DNA from: Glaciimonas sp. CA11.2 | Lineage (GTDB): Bacteria > Pseudomonadota > Gammaproteobacteria > Burkholderiales > Burkholderiaceae_D | NCBI RefSeq assembly: GCF_034314045.1 | Contig: NZ_JAVIWL010000001.1 | Coordinates: 2,976,001 to 3,040,000, forward strand | Direction: 5' to 3' | Length of the DNA stretch: 64,000 bases | In this document: in pieces, positions 17,678 to 26,570 of the stretch | How the letters are laid out: each line of letters opens with the position of its first letter | Position numbering within the stretch: position 1 is the first letter of the stretch | The notes under the pieces: model-generated | What the model was told of the DNA's origin: nothing | Database searches by the model: none | The model's input: only the letters and a program-made list of their open reading frames with translations | Translations under genes and position numbers: made by a program

Positions 17678-19012
17678 ATGCGCTCTCTTCTCCGAATCAG
17701 AAACTATTTTTTTCCTCCGCGTGTTATCGATTCACCGGCAGGGCAGAGTCTGGTCTTCTGGATTTTGATCGTTGCCCTGACGTATCAGGCGTTGCTATGT
17801 GCGATGCATACCAGTGTGCATCCCATTTCGATGCTGGGTGTTGCTTTGACCGAAGCAGTCGTCTACTTTGCCTGCCTGGTAGTCTTGATAAAACACATCC
17901 GATTGGAATTTTTTGCTGTGGCATTGCTCGTGGCAGCATACCTGTTTCTGATCGCCATTTTTCGAAATCAGTTAGATCCAAAGGGATTTCGTGATGTCAT
18001 GATTCCTATCCTTTTTTACGGATTGGGCAGACATATTGGGGACGTTCATTATGCTGATCGTGTCCTGAAAGTGATGGCCGTTCTGGTGTTGGTATTTGGA
18101 TTTTTTGAATTGTGGTTTTTGGAAGCCTTTTCTCGCGTGTTCAATATCTTCTCCTATTACGTTAGTCAGGGTGGATTGACGGCGGGGACCAACTGGGCTA
18201 AAGACAGCGTATTAGGTTTGAACGGTATGCGCCCGGAGGGAATCGGTCGGACTATCTTGCCGTCTTTGTTGGGTAATCACCGTGTTTCATCATTATTTTT
18301 AGAGCCGGTATCGCTAGGAAATTTCGCCGTCATCATTGCTGCGTGGGGTTTATCCAAACGACGTGAGGAGGCTAAAGATATGGTTTTTTTCCTTGTAGCG
18401 TCGGCCGTGATGATTGCGTTAAGTGACTCGCGCTACGGCATGATTACTGTAGGGGCGTTAATACTGATGCGCTGTTTACCGTTTGGTCGGACTAATGCGT
18501 GGATGATGTCTTTGCCATTGCTGAGTGTCGTCCTGTTAGTGGTTATCGGATTATTTTTTGATGGACATTATGGCGATAATATTCTCGGACGGCTGTATGT
18601 CAGTGGACAGATGTTGTTGACGTTTGATGTGGGAATGATATTCGGAATCGAAGGATTCAATATCGGTTTTGGCGACATGGGTTATTCCGCATTATTGACG
18701 CGGTTAGGTGTGCTCCTATGTCTCTTTTTATGGATCACGTTCTGGATGCTGAAGATGGAGAATGAGAGGGGAAACCGTTTCAGGGCCTACATCACGCTTT
18801 ACATGTCACTCATTTTATGTGTAAGCGGTACTTCATTGTTTGCTCTGAAAACCGCTGGTATTTTATGGTTTTTGGTTGGCTGTTGCGTGGGACGCAAAAA
18901 AGAAACCTCGATGCGGCCTGTAGAGTACGCGCCATCCGCGTTACATACAAACTTGCACGCTGCGCCATCGGCACTCGCTGAAGCACGTAAGGGGACGCAA
19001 AATGCCTATTAA
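17678..19012 (+). CDS. Wzy-type polysaccharide polymerase (putative)
   Basis: A 444-residue integral membrane protein with about ten hydrophobic segments and one larger periplasmic loop (residues about 150-215, with GLNGMRPEGIGR and GNHRVSSLFLEPVSLGNFA). This loop pattern, SSLFLEP followed by a helix, occurs in Wzy and O-antigen ligase-like polymerases, which join lipid-linked repeat units outside the inner membrane. DSRYGMITV in a cytoplasmic-side segment also fits. No other candidate polymerase is in the locus. The C-terminal 40 residues are polar. Its end overlaps the next gene by 11 bp, which implies co-translation. The family is poorly conserved, so the call rests on topology and context. 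Confidence 0.75.
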   Translation: MRSLLRIRNYFFPPRVIDSPAGQSLVFWILIVALTYQALLCAMHTSVHPISMLGVALTEAVVYFACLVVLIKHIRLEFFAVALLVAAYLFLIAIFRNQLDPKGFRDVMIPILFYGLGRHIGDVHYADRVLKVMAVLVLVFGFFELWFLEAFSRVFNIFSYYVSQGGLTAGTNWAKDSVLGLNGMRPEGIGRTILPSLLGNHRVSSLFLEPVSLGNFAVIIAAWGLSKRREEAKDMVFFLVASAVMIALSDSRYGMITVGALILMRCLPFGRTNAWMMSLPLLSVVLLVVIGLFFDGHYGDNILGRLYVSGQMLLTFDVGMIFGIEGFNIGFGDMGYSALLTRLGVLLCLFLWITFWMLKMENERGNRFRAYITLYMSLILCVSGTSLFALKTAGILWFLVGCCVGRKKETSMRPVEYAPSALHTNLHAAPSALAEARKGTQNAY

Positions 19013-20159
19013 CGTTGTGCACATCGTGCGTCAGTATTCCCCTTCTGTCGGCGGGATGGAAGACGTAGTGCAAAACATTGCAAGACAGCAGCGTGAACAC
19101 CACGACCAGCGACCTAAAATTGTTACGTTGAATCGCTTGTTCAAAAATTCTACGGAACTGCTGGCCCGCGAAGCAGAAGTGAATGGCGTGGACGTGGTCC
19201 GGTTGCCGTTTCACGGTACAAGTAGATATCCATTTTGTCCGCAAGTGTTGCGGCAGGTGACCGATGCCGACGTGATTCATGTGCACGGTATCGATTTCTT
19301 TTTCGACTATATGGCGCTCACGAAGCCATTTCACCACCGACCACTTGTTGCGTCGACCCATGGCGGATTTTTTCACACGACGTTTGCATCAACACTAAAA
19401 AAAATTTACTTCAACTCAGTCACGCGCGCGTCGTCTTTGAATTATGACCAGATCATTGCTACGAGCGAGAATGATGGTCAAATTTTCAAAAAAATCGTAA
19501 AGCCGTCCACTTTGACGGTCATCGAAAATGGGGTCAATGTTGAAAAATACAGCAACCTGTCTTCTGCCACACCAACCCAGACGATGATCTATTTTGGAAG
19601 GTGGTCGGCCAATAAAGGCTTGCTTGAAACACTTGCATTATTTAAGGAGTTGTCGGATGGCCAGGCCGGATGGAAGCTCATCATTGCAGGACGAGAATAT
19701 GATCACACCGCCGCGGAGTTGCAGCATTGGGTGACGCAACACAATCTAACCGATTTGGTGCAAATAGTACCGAACCCATCTGAGTCTGAGTTAGCGGATT
19801 TAATTGGACAAGCAAGTTATTTCATTTGTTTGTCGCGACATGAAGGTTTTGGCATTGCTCCGATTGAAGCAATGAGCGCCGGATTGACGCCGTTGTTAAG
19901 CGATATTCCCCCGTTTCGCCATCTGGTCATGCAGTCAGAAATGGGCATTATTTTGTCTGCAGAAAACATTCACGATAGTGTCGAAGCGCTGTTGAAATTA
20001 CATTCAACAGGTCACCCCGATCATGCTCGAAGACGCATGCAGGCTCAGTATTTCGCCGAGCGCTACAACTGGCGACATATTGCAAATAGATATGCAGATA
20101 TATATACGCAGTTGGCAGCAAGGACTTCTCCTAAGATCCACATTGGAATGAGTAAGTAG
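19002..20159 (+). CDS. GT4 glycosyltransferase (GumH-like position)
   Basis: A 385-residue retaining glycosyltransferase of family GT4, GT-B fold, acting on the cytoplasmic face. The N-terminal acceptor domain starts INVVHIVRQYSPSVGGMEDVVQN; the donor domain shows ENGVNVEKYS, MIYFGRWSANKGLLETLALF and the EX7E motif in RHEGFGIAPIEAMSAGLTPLL. GumH, the alpha-mannosyltransferase of xanthan synthesis, belongs to this family, and ManC in the same locus makes GDP-mannose, so transfer of mannose is a reasonable but unproven guess. The gene overlaps the polymerase gene by 11 bp. No signal peptide or membrane helix is seen. Confidence 0.88.
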   Translation: MPINVVHIVRQYSPSVGGMEDVVQNIARQQREHHDQRPKIVTLNRLFKNSTELLAREAEVNGVDVVRLPFHGTSRYPFCPQVLRQVTDADVIHVHGIDFFFDYMALTKPFHHRPLVASTHGGFFHTTFASTLKKIYFNSVTRASSLNYDQIIATSENDGQIFKKIVKPSTLTVIENGVNVEKYSNLSSATPTQTMIYFGRWSANKGLLETLALFKELSDGQAGWKLIIAGREYDHTAAELQHWVTQHNLTDLVQIVPNPSESELADLIGQASYFICLSRHEGFGIAPIEAMSAGLTPLLSDIPPFRHLVMQSEMGIILSAENIHDSVEALLKLHSTGHPDHARRRMQAQYFAERYNWRHIANRYADIYTQLAARTSPKIHIGMSK

Positions 20160-20209
20160 ATTGGAACAACGGAAAATTTTCTAACTACATTAAATTTACG
20201 GCGCAAACC

Positions 20210-21301
20210 ATGAGAACAACAAGAGTGAATGCGACGGCAGCATTGGTGCGATCAACCATCCCCATATCGATTAAAGATCGGTGGTGGCGTATTTTAAAAA
20301 TCGTGCTAACGATAGCCGTGGTGGCCGGATGTGTGCTGGTTTCGCCCATCACGTCCGCTAATTGCATTGATGGAAAGCAGATGGCAGGAGTCAATTTAAG
20401 CGGTGCCGAATTTGCTTCAGAAAAATTACCGGGCACCCTTTTTAAGGACTATGTCTATCCTGATCTCGCAGATATGCGCTATTTTAAAACGTTGGGGATG
20501 AACACCTTTCGCCTGCCATTTCTGTGGGAGCGGATACAACCCCAGTTATTCGGAGCACTGGATCAAGCAGAGTTACAAAGAATAGTGGATACCGTTTCGG
20601 CAGGTCGGTCAATTGGCGCGTGCGTAATACTCGACGTGCATAATTATGGCGAATATCGTGGGCAGCCTATCGGTTCGGTTCAGGTGCCGCGGGCCGCATT
20701 GAGCGATTTATGGGTGCGCTTGTTACCGTCGTTCAAAGATCCAACGAACGTCGCGTTTGACCTGATGAACGAACCCAGCAAAATTTCGATTGGCAGTTGG
20801 GTAATCACGGCACAGGAAACAGTTAATGCCCTGCGTCGAAGTGGTGCAAAAAATATGATTCTAGTTGCAGGCGGAGGGTGGAGCGGCGCGCACTCGTGGT
20901 TCTCGAAAGAGGGCGGCATTTCAAACGCCGAAGGTTTTAAAACCTTTCATGATCCTGCCAATAATTACATGATCGAGGCGCATCAATATGCAGATTCAAA
21001 TTTCTCCGGCACCCATACAAATTGTATTGAACCAGAGCGTCTGACAAAGATCATGGTTGATTTGACCCAATGGGGTGTTTTGACCAGGCAGCGTTTGTTT
21101 CTGGGTGAGTTCGGCGTATCGGCCAACGCGCAATGTCTCGATGCATTGACGGCGATGGTAGAAAAAATGAAAGGTAGTCTGGTGTGGGGCGGATGGACTT
21201 ACTGGTCGGCTGGTAAATGGCTTGGGTCATATCCATTGAGTATCCATCCCGACAGTAATGGAGACAAACCGCAAATCGCAATTTTAAAAAACGGTATGTG
21301 A
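20210..21301 (+). CDS. Exported GH5-family endoglucanase-like enzyme
   Basis: A 363-residue glycoside hydrolase of family 5 (cellulase fold). A hydrophobic segment at residues about 28-46 (RILKIVLTIAVVAGCVLV) is either an uncleaved anchor or a long signal peptide, placing the enzyme in the periplasm or outside. The catalytic acid/base is E188 in AFDLMNEPSK and the nucleophile E300 in RLFLGEFGVSA; other GH5 motifs are TFRLPFLWERIQP, VILDVHNYGEYRG and MIEAHQYAD. Glycanases encoded inside exopolysaccharide operons trim or clear polymer stuck in the periplasm; a beta-glucan backbone as substrate is inferred. Active-site residues are complete. Confidence 0.9.
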   Translation: MRTTRVNATAALVRSTIPISIKDRWWRILKIVLTIAVVAGCVLVSPITSANCIDGKQMAGVNLSGAEFASEKLPGTLFKDYVYPDLADMRYFKTLGMNTFRLPFLWERIQPQLFGALDQAELQRIVDTVSAGRSIGACVILDVHNYGEYRGQPIGSVQVPRAALSDLWVRLLPSFKDPTNVAFDLMNEPSKISIGSWVITAQETVNALRRSGAKNMILVAGGGWSGAHSWFSKEGGISNAEGFKTFHDPANNYMIEAHQYADSNFSGTHTNCIEPERLTKIMVDLTQWGVLTRQRLFLGEFGVSANAQCLDALTAMVEKMKGSLVWGGWTYWSAGKWLGSYPLSIHPDSNGDKPQIAILKNGM

Positions 21302-21414
21302 GTTAGTAACGTGCAATGCCAGTGAGATTTAAAGGGGCTAGGGGTGTATGCGCACGACGAAATTTGTTGATCTTTACCGTCCTTTACGCGCAATTGAACT
21401 AGGAAAATAAAACT

Positions 21415-22896
21415 ATGGAGCAGATTAATAGCCACGGCAACGTCATATCCGGATCAACCTGGTCGATCATGGACAACCTTGCACAACAGGTACTCTCGTT
21501 CGCTATTTTCGCGGTCCTGGCGCGCTTTCTGGAACCTGATGCATTCGGCTTATTAACGGTGGCACATCTCTTTATTTTGTTCACTCGATTAGTGGTATTT
21601 GACGCGATTGCCATGCCCGTGGTGCGAGCCGCGGATCCCGACGACAAACTTTATTCTTGGGTATTTACCTATTGCACGGTTATTGGTTTTTTGTTGGCTT
21701 GTTTAATGTTTTGTTCTGCTGGCGTCGTTTCAACATTATTTGGCGCACCCGAGCTTAAGTCGGTTTGGCAGGGTATGAGTATCTCGATTCTATTTTTTGG
21801 TGTGGTGCGTGCGTTTGAGGCCCGGCTAGTGCGTAACATGATGTTTCGTCAGCTGGCGATCAGATCGATTTTTTCAGTCACGCTAGGCGGTATCGTTGGG
21901 ATATCGCTAGCGGTTAGTGGTGTCGGTGGGATGTCGTTAGTGGGGCAGCAGGTAACGGCTTCGGGTTTGGCGTTGTTGCTTGTGATGTTACAGAGCCGTT
22001 GGTTACCACGCATCGTTTTTGATCGTGCATTAACTCAGCGATTTTGGATAGATTCGCGGCAGGTATCCATTGCGGGATTTTTAGACTTTGTCAGTACCAA
22101 CGGCGACGCATTATTGGTCAGCGTTTGTTTGGGGCCCTATGCGACTGGTCTTTACAATATGGCAAAACGGATGACTTCCTCGGTCTATCTGTTGATATCC
22201 AGTTCAATGCACAAAGTAGCTTTGCCTGTATTTTCAAATTCACAGTCGAATGCAGTGGCCTTACAACTCGGTTACTTAAAGATTCTCGGCATTACCTTGT
22301 TTTGTGCGGCACCGTTACTGTGCTTCCAAGCTGAGTTGGCGCGGCCTTTGATCGCGGTTGTATTCGGGCAGAAGTGGTTGCCAGCAGCACCCACCGTCGG
22401 TGCTTTGGCAATTCTCTATTTGATCGCATCGATTCTCGATTTAAATGATTACTTGTTTTTTGCGATTGGAAAAAATCGTGTTCCGGTAGTTCTCGGAATC
22501 GCAAAATTGACTCTCGCCGGCGGCCTTTCAGCTTTTTTTTATCGATTTGGTTTGCTTGGTATGAGCCTGTCGTTTTGCGCCGCTCATCTTATTTTGTTTC
22601 CGCTATCGCAAACGTTGATTAGCCGAGCAATTGGCCTAAATACACGCATAACTTTATATGCGCTGGCGCCGCCGGTAGTGGGAAGTATTATTTTATGGGT
22701 CGGATTAGCCTGCTATGTACTAGTAATGTCCAATCGCTTTAACGATGTGACGTTAATCGTGGGGGGCACTCTGCTTGCGAGTTTGTTGTATCCAGGTATG
22801 GTTGCCATTACTGGGTGGCGTGTCAGAGACGTGAATGGTTCGTGGCAAGAAGTGCTGTTACTAACACTCCGGATACGCCGATTTTTTACGCGTTGA
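21415..22896 (+). CDS. Wzx-type polysaccharide flippase
   Basis: A 493-residue multi-pass protein of the MOP superfamily (PST/WzxC-like), which flips lipid-linked repeat units across the inner membrane. The N-terminal pattern ISGSTWSIMDNLAQQVLSFAIFAVLARFLEP and the segment LEPDAFGLLTVAHLFI are characteristic when taken piece by piece, as are FLDFVSTNGDALLVSVCLGPYATGLYNMAKR (second repeat) and PVFSNSQSNAVALQLGYLK. About 12-14 hydrophobic segments are visible. It lies among the transferase genes after the GH5 gene, and a GumJ-like role is expected. No frameshift is seen. Confidence 0.9.
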   Translation: MEQINSHGNVISGSTWSIMDNLAQQVLSFAIFAVLARFLEPDAFGLLTVAHLFILFTRLVVFDAIAMPVVRAADPDDKLYSWVFTYCTVIGFLLACLMFCSAGVVSTLFGAPELKSVWQGMSISILFFGVVRAFEARLVRNMMFRQLAIRSIFSVTLGGIVGISLAVSGVGGMSLVGQQVTASGLALLLVMLQSRWLPRIVFDRALTQRFWIDSRQVSIAGFLDFVSTNGDALLVSVCLGPYATGLYNMAKRMTSSVYLLISSSMHKVALPVFSNSQSNAVALQLGYLKILGITLFCAAPLLCFQAELARPLIAVVFGQKWLPAAPTVGALAILYLIASILDLNDYLFFAIGKNRVPVVLGIAKLTLAGGLSAFFYRFGLLGMSLSFCAAHLILFPLSQTLISRAIGLNTRITLYALAPPVVGSIILWVGLACYVLVMSNRFNDVTLIVGGTLLASLLYPGMVAITGWRVRDVNGSWQEVLLLTLRIRRFFTR

Positions 22897-23002
22897 TGGT
22901 GGAAATTTTGTTTTATCTTTCAGAGGCAAAAGATTGCTAGAGAAATTTTTTTTCTTCCTTCTTTTGCGGTCGCAGTATTTTGCGGTTTTGTGGGAGTTAT
23001 CC

Positions 23003-23740
23003 ATGAGCTTAGAGAAAATGAATCCAATCGCTGGTTATCCGGTGCGTAAAACAACTTCCCGGGTATTGGCAGGTGCGTTGCGTCGCACCCTCAGAAGAAA
23101 TAAAAAAACGACGCTATTTTTTGCTAATACGAATTTTATCGTTCAGTGTCGTTATCTGCTGGACAGGATGAGATCCGATTCAGTGCTGATTGTGAACGAC
23201 GGCGTAGGAATGGATATTGCAGCATTCTTATTTTCCAGTCAAAAGTTTGATGAAAATCTTAATGGCACTGATTTTATTCCTTATTTTTTTTCCGAATCGG
23301 CGCAGTCAATGCGCGTTTTTATGCTCGGTAGCAAACCTGAAACGCTGACTAAAGCAGCTCATCATCTGCGCGACGTGTTGGGTCAGACCGTGGTGGGTGC
23401 CTGCGACGGATATGGTGGGTTTAAGGAGAATTCTGGCAGTTTGATCGAAGCCATTAACTTTACTGAGGCCGAGGTACTTTTGGTGGCGCTAGGCAATCCG
23501 ATTCAGGAGGAGTGGATCCTCGCGAATCGCGACATGCTAAATGCAAACCTGGTGATTGGCGTCGGTGCTTTATTCGATTTCTGGAGTGGTGACAAACAGC
23601 GTGCACCTCTTTTTGTGCAACGGACCAGGCTCGAATGGCTTTATCGGCTCTGTCTGGAACCACGACGATTGTTGTTTCGCTACACGGTCGACATCTTGCG
23701 ATTTTTGTTGTTGTGTCGTAAGCATCGCTGGGATATTTGA
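23003..23740 (+). CDS. WecG/TagA/CpsF-family glycosyltransferase (GumM-like)
   Basis: A 245-residue GT26 transferase. Members include GumM, which adds the second glucose in xanthan synthesis, and WecG. Motifs visible are TLFFANTNFIVQCRYLLDRM, the catalytic NDGVGMDIAAFLF with its Asp, FDENLNGTDFIPYFF, VFMLGSKPETLTKAA, VGACDGYGGF, LLVALGNPIQEEWI and GVGALFDFWSGDKQRAP, all characteristic. The C-terminal Arg-rich LEWLYRLCLEPRRL associates with the membrane. ATG 23003 is preferred because of GGGAG 8 bp before it; a TTG at 22934 would add 23 mostly hydrophobic residues. The sugar donor is inferred from the Gum comparison. Confidence 0.9.
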   Translation: MSLEKMNPIAGYPVRKTTSRVLAGALRRTLRRNKKTTLFFANTNFIVQCRYLLDRMRSDSVLIVNDGVGMDIAAFLFSSQKFDENLNGTDFIPYFFSESAQSMRVFMLGSKPETLTKAAHHLRDVLGQTVVGACDGYGGFKENSGSLIEAINFTEAEVLLVALGNPIQEEWILANRDMLNANLVIGVGALFDFWSGDKQRAPLFVQRTRLEWLYRLCLEPRRLLFRYTVDILRFLLLCRKHRWDI

Positions 23741-23816
23741 AGGGATTAGAGTCAAGTGCGATTCACTGTTAAAGCGTCTGTATCATTTTCGATTACCTTT
23801 TGTAGGGAGTATAAAA

Positions 23817-25031
23817 ATGAAAGCGATGATATTAGCTGCAGGTAGGGGCACGCGAGTTCGTCCTCTGACTTATGACCTTCCCAAACCGATGATACCAATT
23901 TTGGGCAAACCAGTGATGGCTTATCTGATCGAGTTTCTTGCCAGTTATGGCGTACGCGACATTATGGTAAATGTTAGCTATTTACACCACAAAATTGAAG
24001 AGTATTTCTGTAACGGAAGCCAGTTCGGGGTACAGATTGGTTATTCGTTTGAAGGCTATATAAACGATAACGGCGAGTTAATCCCAGAACCGTTGGGTTC
24101 GGCGGGCGGCATTAAGAAGATTCAGGAATTTGCTCACTTTTTTGATGACACGACCATTGTGATTTGTGGCGACGCGTTAATCGATCTGGATCTGACTTCC
24201 GCGCTGTTTGAGCACAAACAAAAAGGTGCAATGGTGAGTGTTGTCACTAAGAAAGTACCGTGGGAGAAGGTCGATAGTTACGGTGTGGTAGTAACCGATC
24301 TCGATGGACGGATCAAGTCGTTTCAGGAGAAGCCAAAACAGGAAAATGCATTATCCAACTTTGCTAGCACGGGGATTTATATCTTTGAGCCCGAAGTCAT
24401 TGATCTCATACCGGTTGGGACATCGTTTGACATCGGCTCCGACCTGTTCCCCTTGTTAGTTGAAAAAGGCTTGCCATTTTATGCGCAACAGCGATTCTTC
24501 AACTGGATCGACATAGGCACTGTGACCGACTATTGGAGCGTGCTGCAAAGTGTTTTATTAGGTGAGGTCGCGCAAATGGAAGTTCCCGGAACACTGATTG
24601 CCGACGGCGTGTGGATTGGTCTTAACACCAGCATTGACTGGAATGGAACGACGATTCAAGGTCCGGTTTATATTGGTGCCGGTTGTCTGATTGAATCTGG
24701 TTGCACTATCATTGGCCCGACCTGGATTGGACATGGCTGCCACATATGTTCTGGTTCCACACTGGTGCGCAGCGTCTTGTTTGAGTACACGCGGATATTC
24801 CCCGAGGCTTCGTTGGAAGAAATGGTGATCGTAAAGGAATATGGCGTTACCCGTGGTGGGGAAATGTCGTTATCGTCAACGACCGGCAAGCGCTCATGGT
24901 GTGATGCACGCCATCAGCTACATAAAACAATATTCTTGCCTAAAAATAAGGCTGCATCAACAAATTCACAGAATGGTGACGATACGATTTCTGACGCGAA
25001 TTTGATAGACGACTCGGTGAGCAGGGTATGA
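23817..25031 (+). CDS. Sugar-1-phosphate nucleotidyltransferase (GDP-mannose pyrophosphorylase-like)
   Basis: A 404-residue nucleotidyltransferase of the GMPP/RmlA superfamily, joining a sugar-1-phosphate to a nucleotide. The N-terminus has the loop MILAAGRGTRVRPLTYDLPKP, split here as AAGRGTRVRPLT and PKPMIPILGKP, then GSAGGIKKI, VICGDALIDLDL (metal-binding Asp), FQEKPKQENALSNFASTGIY and FNWIDIGTVTDYW. The C-terminal third is a left-handed beta-helix of hexapeptide repeats (VWIGLNTSIDWNGTTIQGPV), followed by about 60 polar residues with no clear homology. ATG 23817 follows AGGGAG at 7 bp. Its stop overlaps manC by 4 bp. The sugar could be mannose or glucose; ManC next door makes one of two redundant, so the split of roles is open. 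Confidence 0.85.
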   Translation: MKAMILAAGRGTRVRPLTYDLPKPMIPILGKPVMAYLIEFLASYGVRDIMVNVSYLHHKIEEYFCNGSQFGVQIGYSFEGYINDNGELIPEPLGSAGGIKKIQEFAHFFDDTTIVICGDALIDLDLTSALFEHKQKGAMVSVVTKKVPWEKVDSYGVVVTDLDGRIKSFQEKPKQENALSNFASTGIYIFEPEVIDLIPVGTSFDIGSDLFPLLVEKGLPFYAQQRFFNWIDIGTVTDYWSVLQSVLLGEVAQMEVPGTLIADGVWIGLNTSIDWNGTTIQGPVYIGAGCLIESGCTIIGPTWIGHGCHICSGSTLVRSVLFEYTRIFPEASLEEMVIVKEYGVTRGGEMSLSSTTGKRSWCDARHQLHKTIFLPKNKAASTNSQNGDDTISDANLIDDSVSRV

Positions 25032-26446
25032 AAATCTATCCTGTGATCTTAGCCGGCGGTGCCGGTACGCGCTTGTGGCCATTGTCGCGCGAAGCGTTAC
25101 CCAAACAGCTGTTGCCGTTGTGTTCTGACCTCACGATGCTGCAAGAGACGTTAATGCGTATAGCGGAGTGGCCCGAATTGATGCCGCCACTGGTGGCTTG
25201 CGGCAACGATCATCGGTTTTTGGTGGCAGAACAATTACGTGCCATTGGCATTACTCCTTGCGGAATATTGTTGGAACCAGTAGGAAGGAATACTGCCCCG
25301 TCGGTCGCGGCGGCAGCGCATTTTCTGTTGAAACGGGATGCGCAAGCCATCATGCTGGTGCTACCCGCCGACCATGTGATTACTGATGTGGCGGCGTTCC
25401 ATGCCGCTGTGCAGCGGGCGTTAGAACCAGTTGTGCGTGGCGCATTAGCGACCTTCGGAATTGTGCCGTCTGGGCCAGAGACGGGCTATGGTTATATCCG
25501 TCAGGGCAAGCCTGTTGAGGCTGCCGACGGTTGTTTTGCGGTTGAGCGCTTTGTCGAAAAACCGGTTCGCGAGACCGCTGAGATATTTGTTGCCGATCCT
25601 GCCTACAGTTGGAATAGCGGAATGTTTCTATTTCAGGCCGCACGCTATCTCGCCGAATTAAGCACCTATCGGCCAGCGATTGCTGATAGCTGTGAGTTGG
25701 CATTTCATGATGCGTACCACGATCTGGATTTTTGCCGCCTTGGCGAAGCCGCCTTTGCGGCCTGTCCTTCGGAGTCAATCGACTATGCCGTTATGGAACA
25801 TACCCGGCATGCGGTGGTGGTACCAGCGCAATTCGGTTGGAACGACGTTGGCTCTTGGGCCGCGCTGTGCGACGTTCTGGAGTCCGATATCGACGGCAAC
25901 GTACTGCGCGGTGATGTCTATGCCGACAACGTTCGCAATGCGATGGTGCGCGCAGAGAGCCGTTTCGTTGCTGTCATCGGTGTGGAAAATCTGGTCGTCG
26001 TCGAAACCAAGGACGCCGTCCTGGTAGTCCACAAAGATCAGGTGCAAGGGGTCAAACATATCGTGGAATCGCTTAAGAAAAAAGGTCGAACCGAGCATAT
26101 GAGCCATGCCCATGTATACAGGCCTTGGGGAAGCTATGAAGGCATTGATATCGGTGAGCGTTATCAGGTAAAGCGGATTACCGTCAAACCAGGCGGAAAA
26201 CTATCGCTTCAAATGCACCATCACCGTGCTGAACATTGGGTGGTCGTTAGCGGTACCGCGCTGATTACCTGCGGCAGCGAGGAAAAACTTCTATCAGAAA
26301 ATGAATCCACTTATATTCCAATCGGCGTCAAGCACCGTTTAGAAAATCCAGGAAAAATGCCGCTGCATTTGATCGAAGTCCAGTCAGGCGGATATCTAGG
26401 CGAGGATGACATTGTGCGGTTTGAGGATATGTATAAACGGAGTTGA
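25028..26446 (+). CDS. manC: Mannose-1-phosphate guanylyltransferase / mannose-6-phosphate isomerase
   Basis: A 472-residue bifunctional type II enzyme (ManC/AlgA/XanB type) that isomerises fructose-6-P to mannose-6-P and makes GDP-mannose from mannose-1-P. The N-terminal nucleotidyltransferase shows ILAGGAGTRLWPLSREALPKQ, FVEKPVRETAE and SWNSGMFLF; the C-terminal cupin has RPWGSYEGIDIG, YQVKRITVKPGGKLSLQMHH, HRAEHWVVVSGTA and IPIGVKHRLENP, with the metal-binding His and Glu residues. The length is usual. It begins inside the stop of the preceding gene (ATGA overlap). Phosphomannomutase, needed between the two steps, is not in the window. Confidence 0.95.
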   Translation: MKIYPVILAGGAGTRLWPLSREALPKQLLPLCSDLTMLQETLMRIAEWPELMPPLVACGNDHRFLVAEQLRAIGITPCGILLEPVGRNTAPSVAAAAHFLLKRDAQAIMLVLPADHVITDVAAFHAAVQRALEPVVRGALATFGIVPSGPETGYGYIRQGKPVEAADGCFAVERFVEKPVRETAEIFVADPAYSWNSGMFLFQAARYLAELSTYRPAIADSCELAFHDAYHDLDFCRLGEAAFAACPSESIDYAVMEHTRHAVVVPAQFGWNDVGSWAALCDVLESDIDGNVLRGDVYADNVRNAMVRAESRFVAVIGVENLVVVETKDAVLVVHKDQVQGVKHIVESLKKKGRTEHMSHAHVYRPWGSYEGIDIGERYQVKRITVKPGGKLSLQMHHHRAEHWVVVSGTALITCGSEEKLLSENESTYIPIGVKHRLENPGKMPLHLIEVQSGGYLGEDDIVRFEDMYKRS

Positions 26447-26570
26447 GAAAATTGATAATTGATCATTCGCATTCTTCATATGCGTATTTCTTATACGATT
26501 TTTTCGATTTAAATTGTAGAGAAGTTGGTAGTTGAAGTTAATTGTTAATGTTTTATTGGGAGATAAAATC

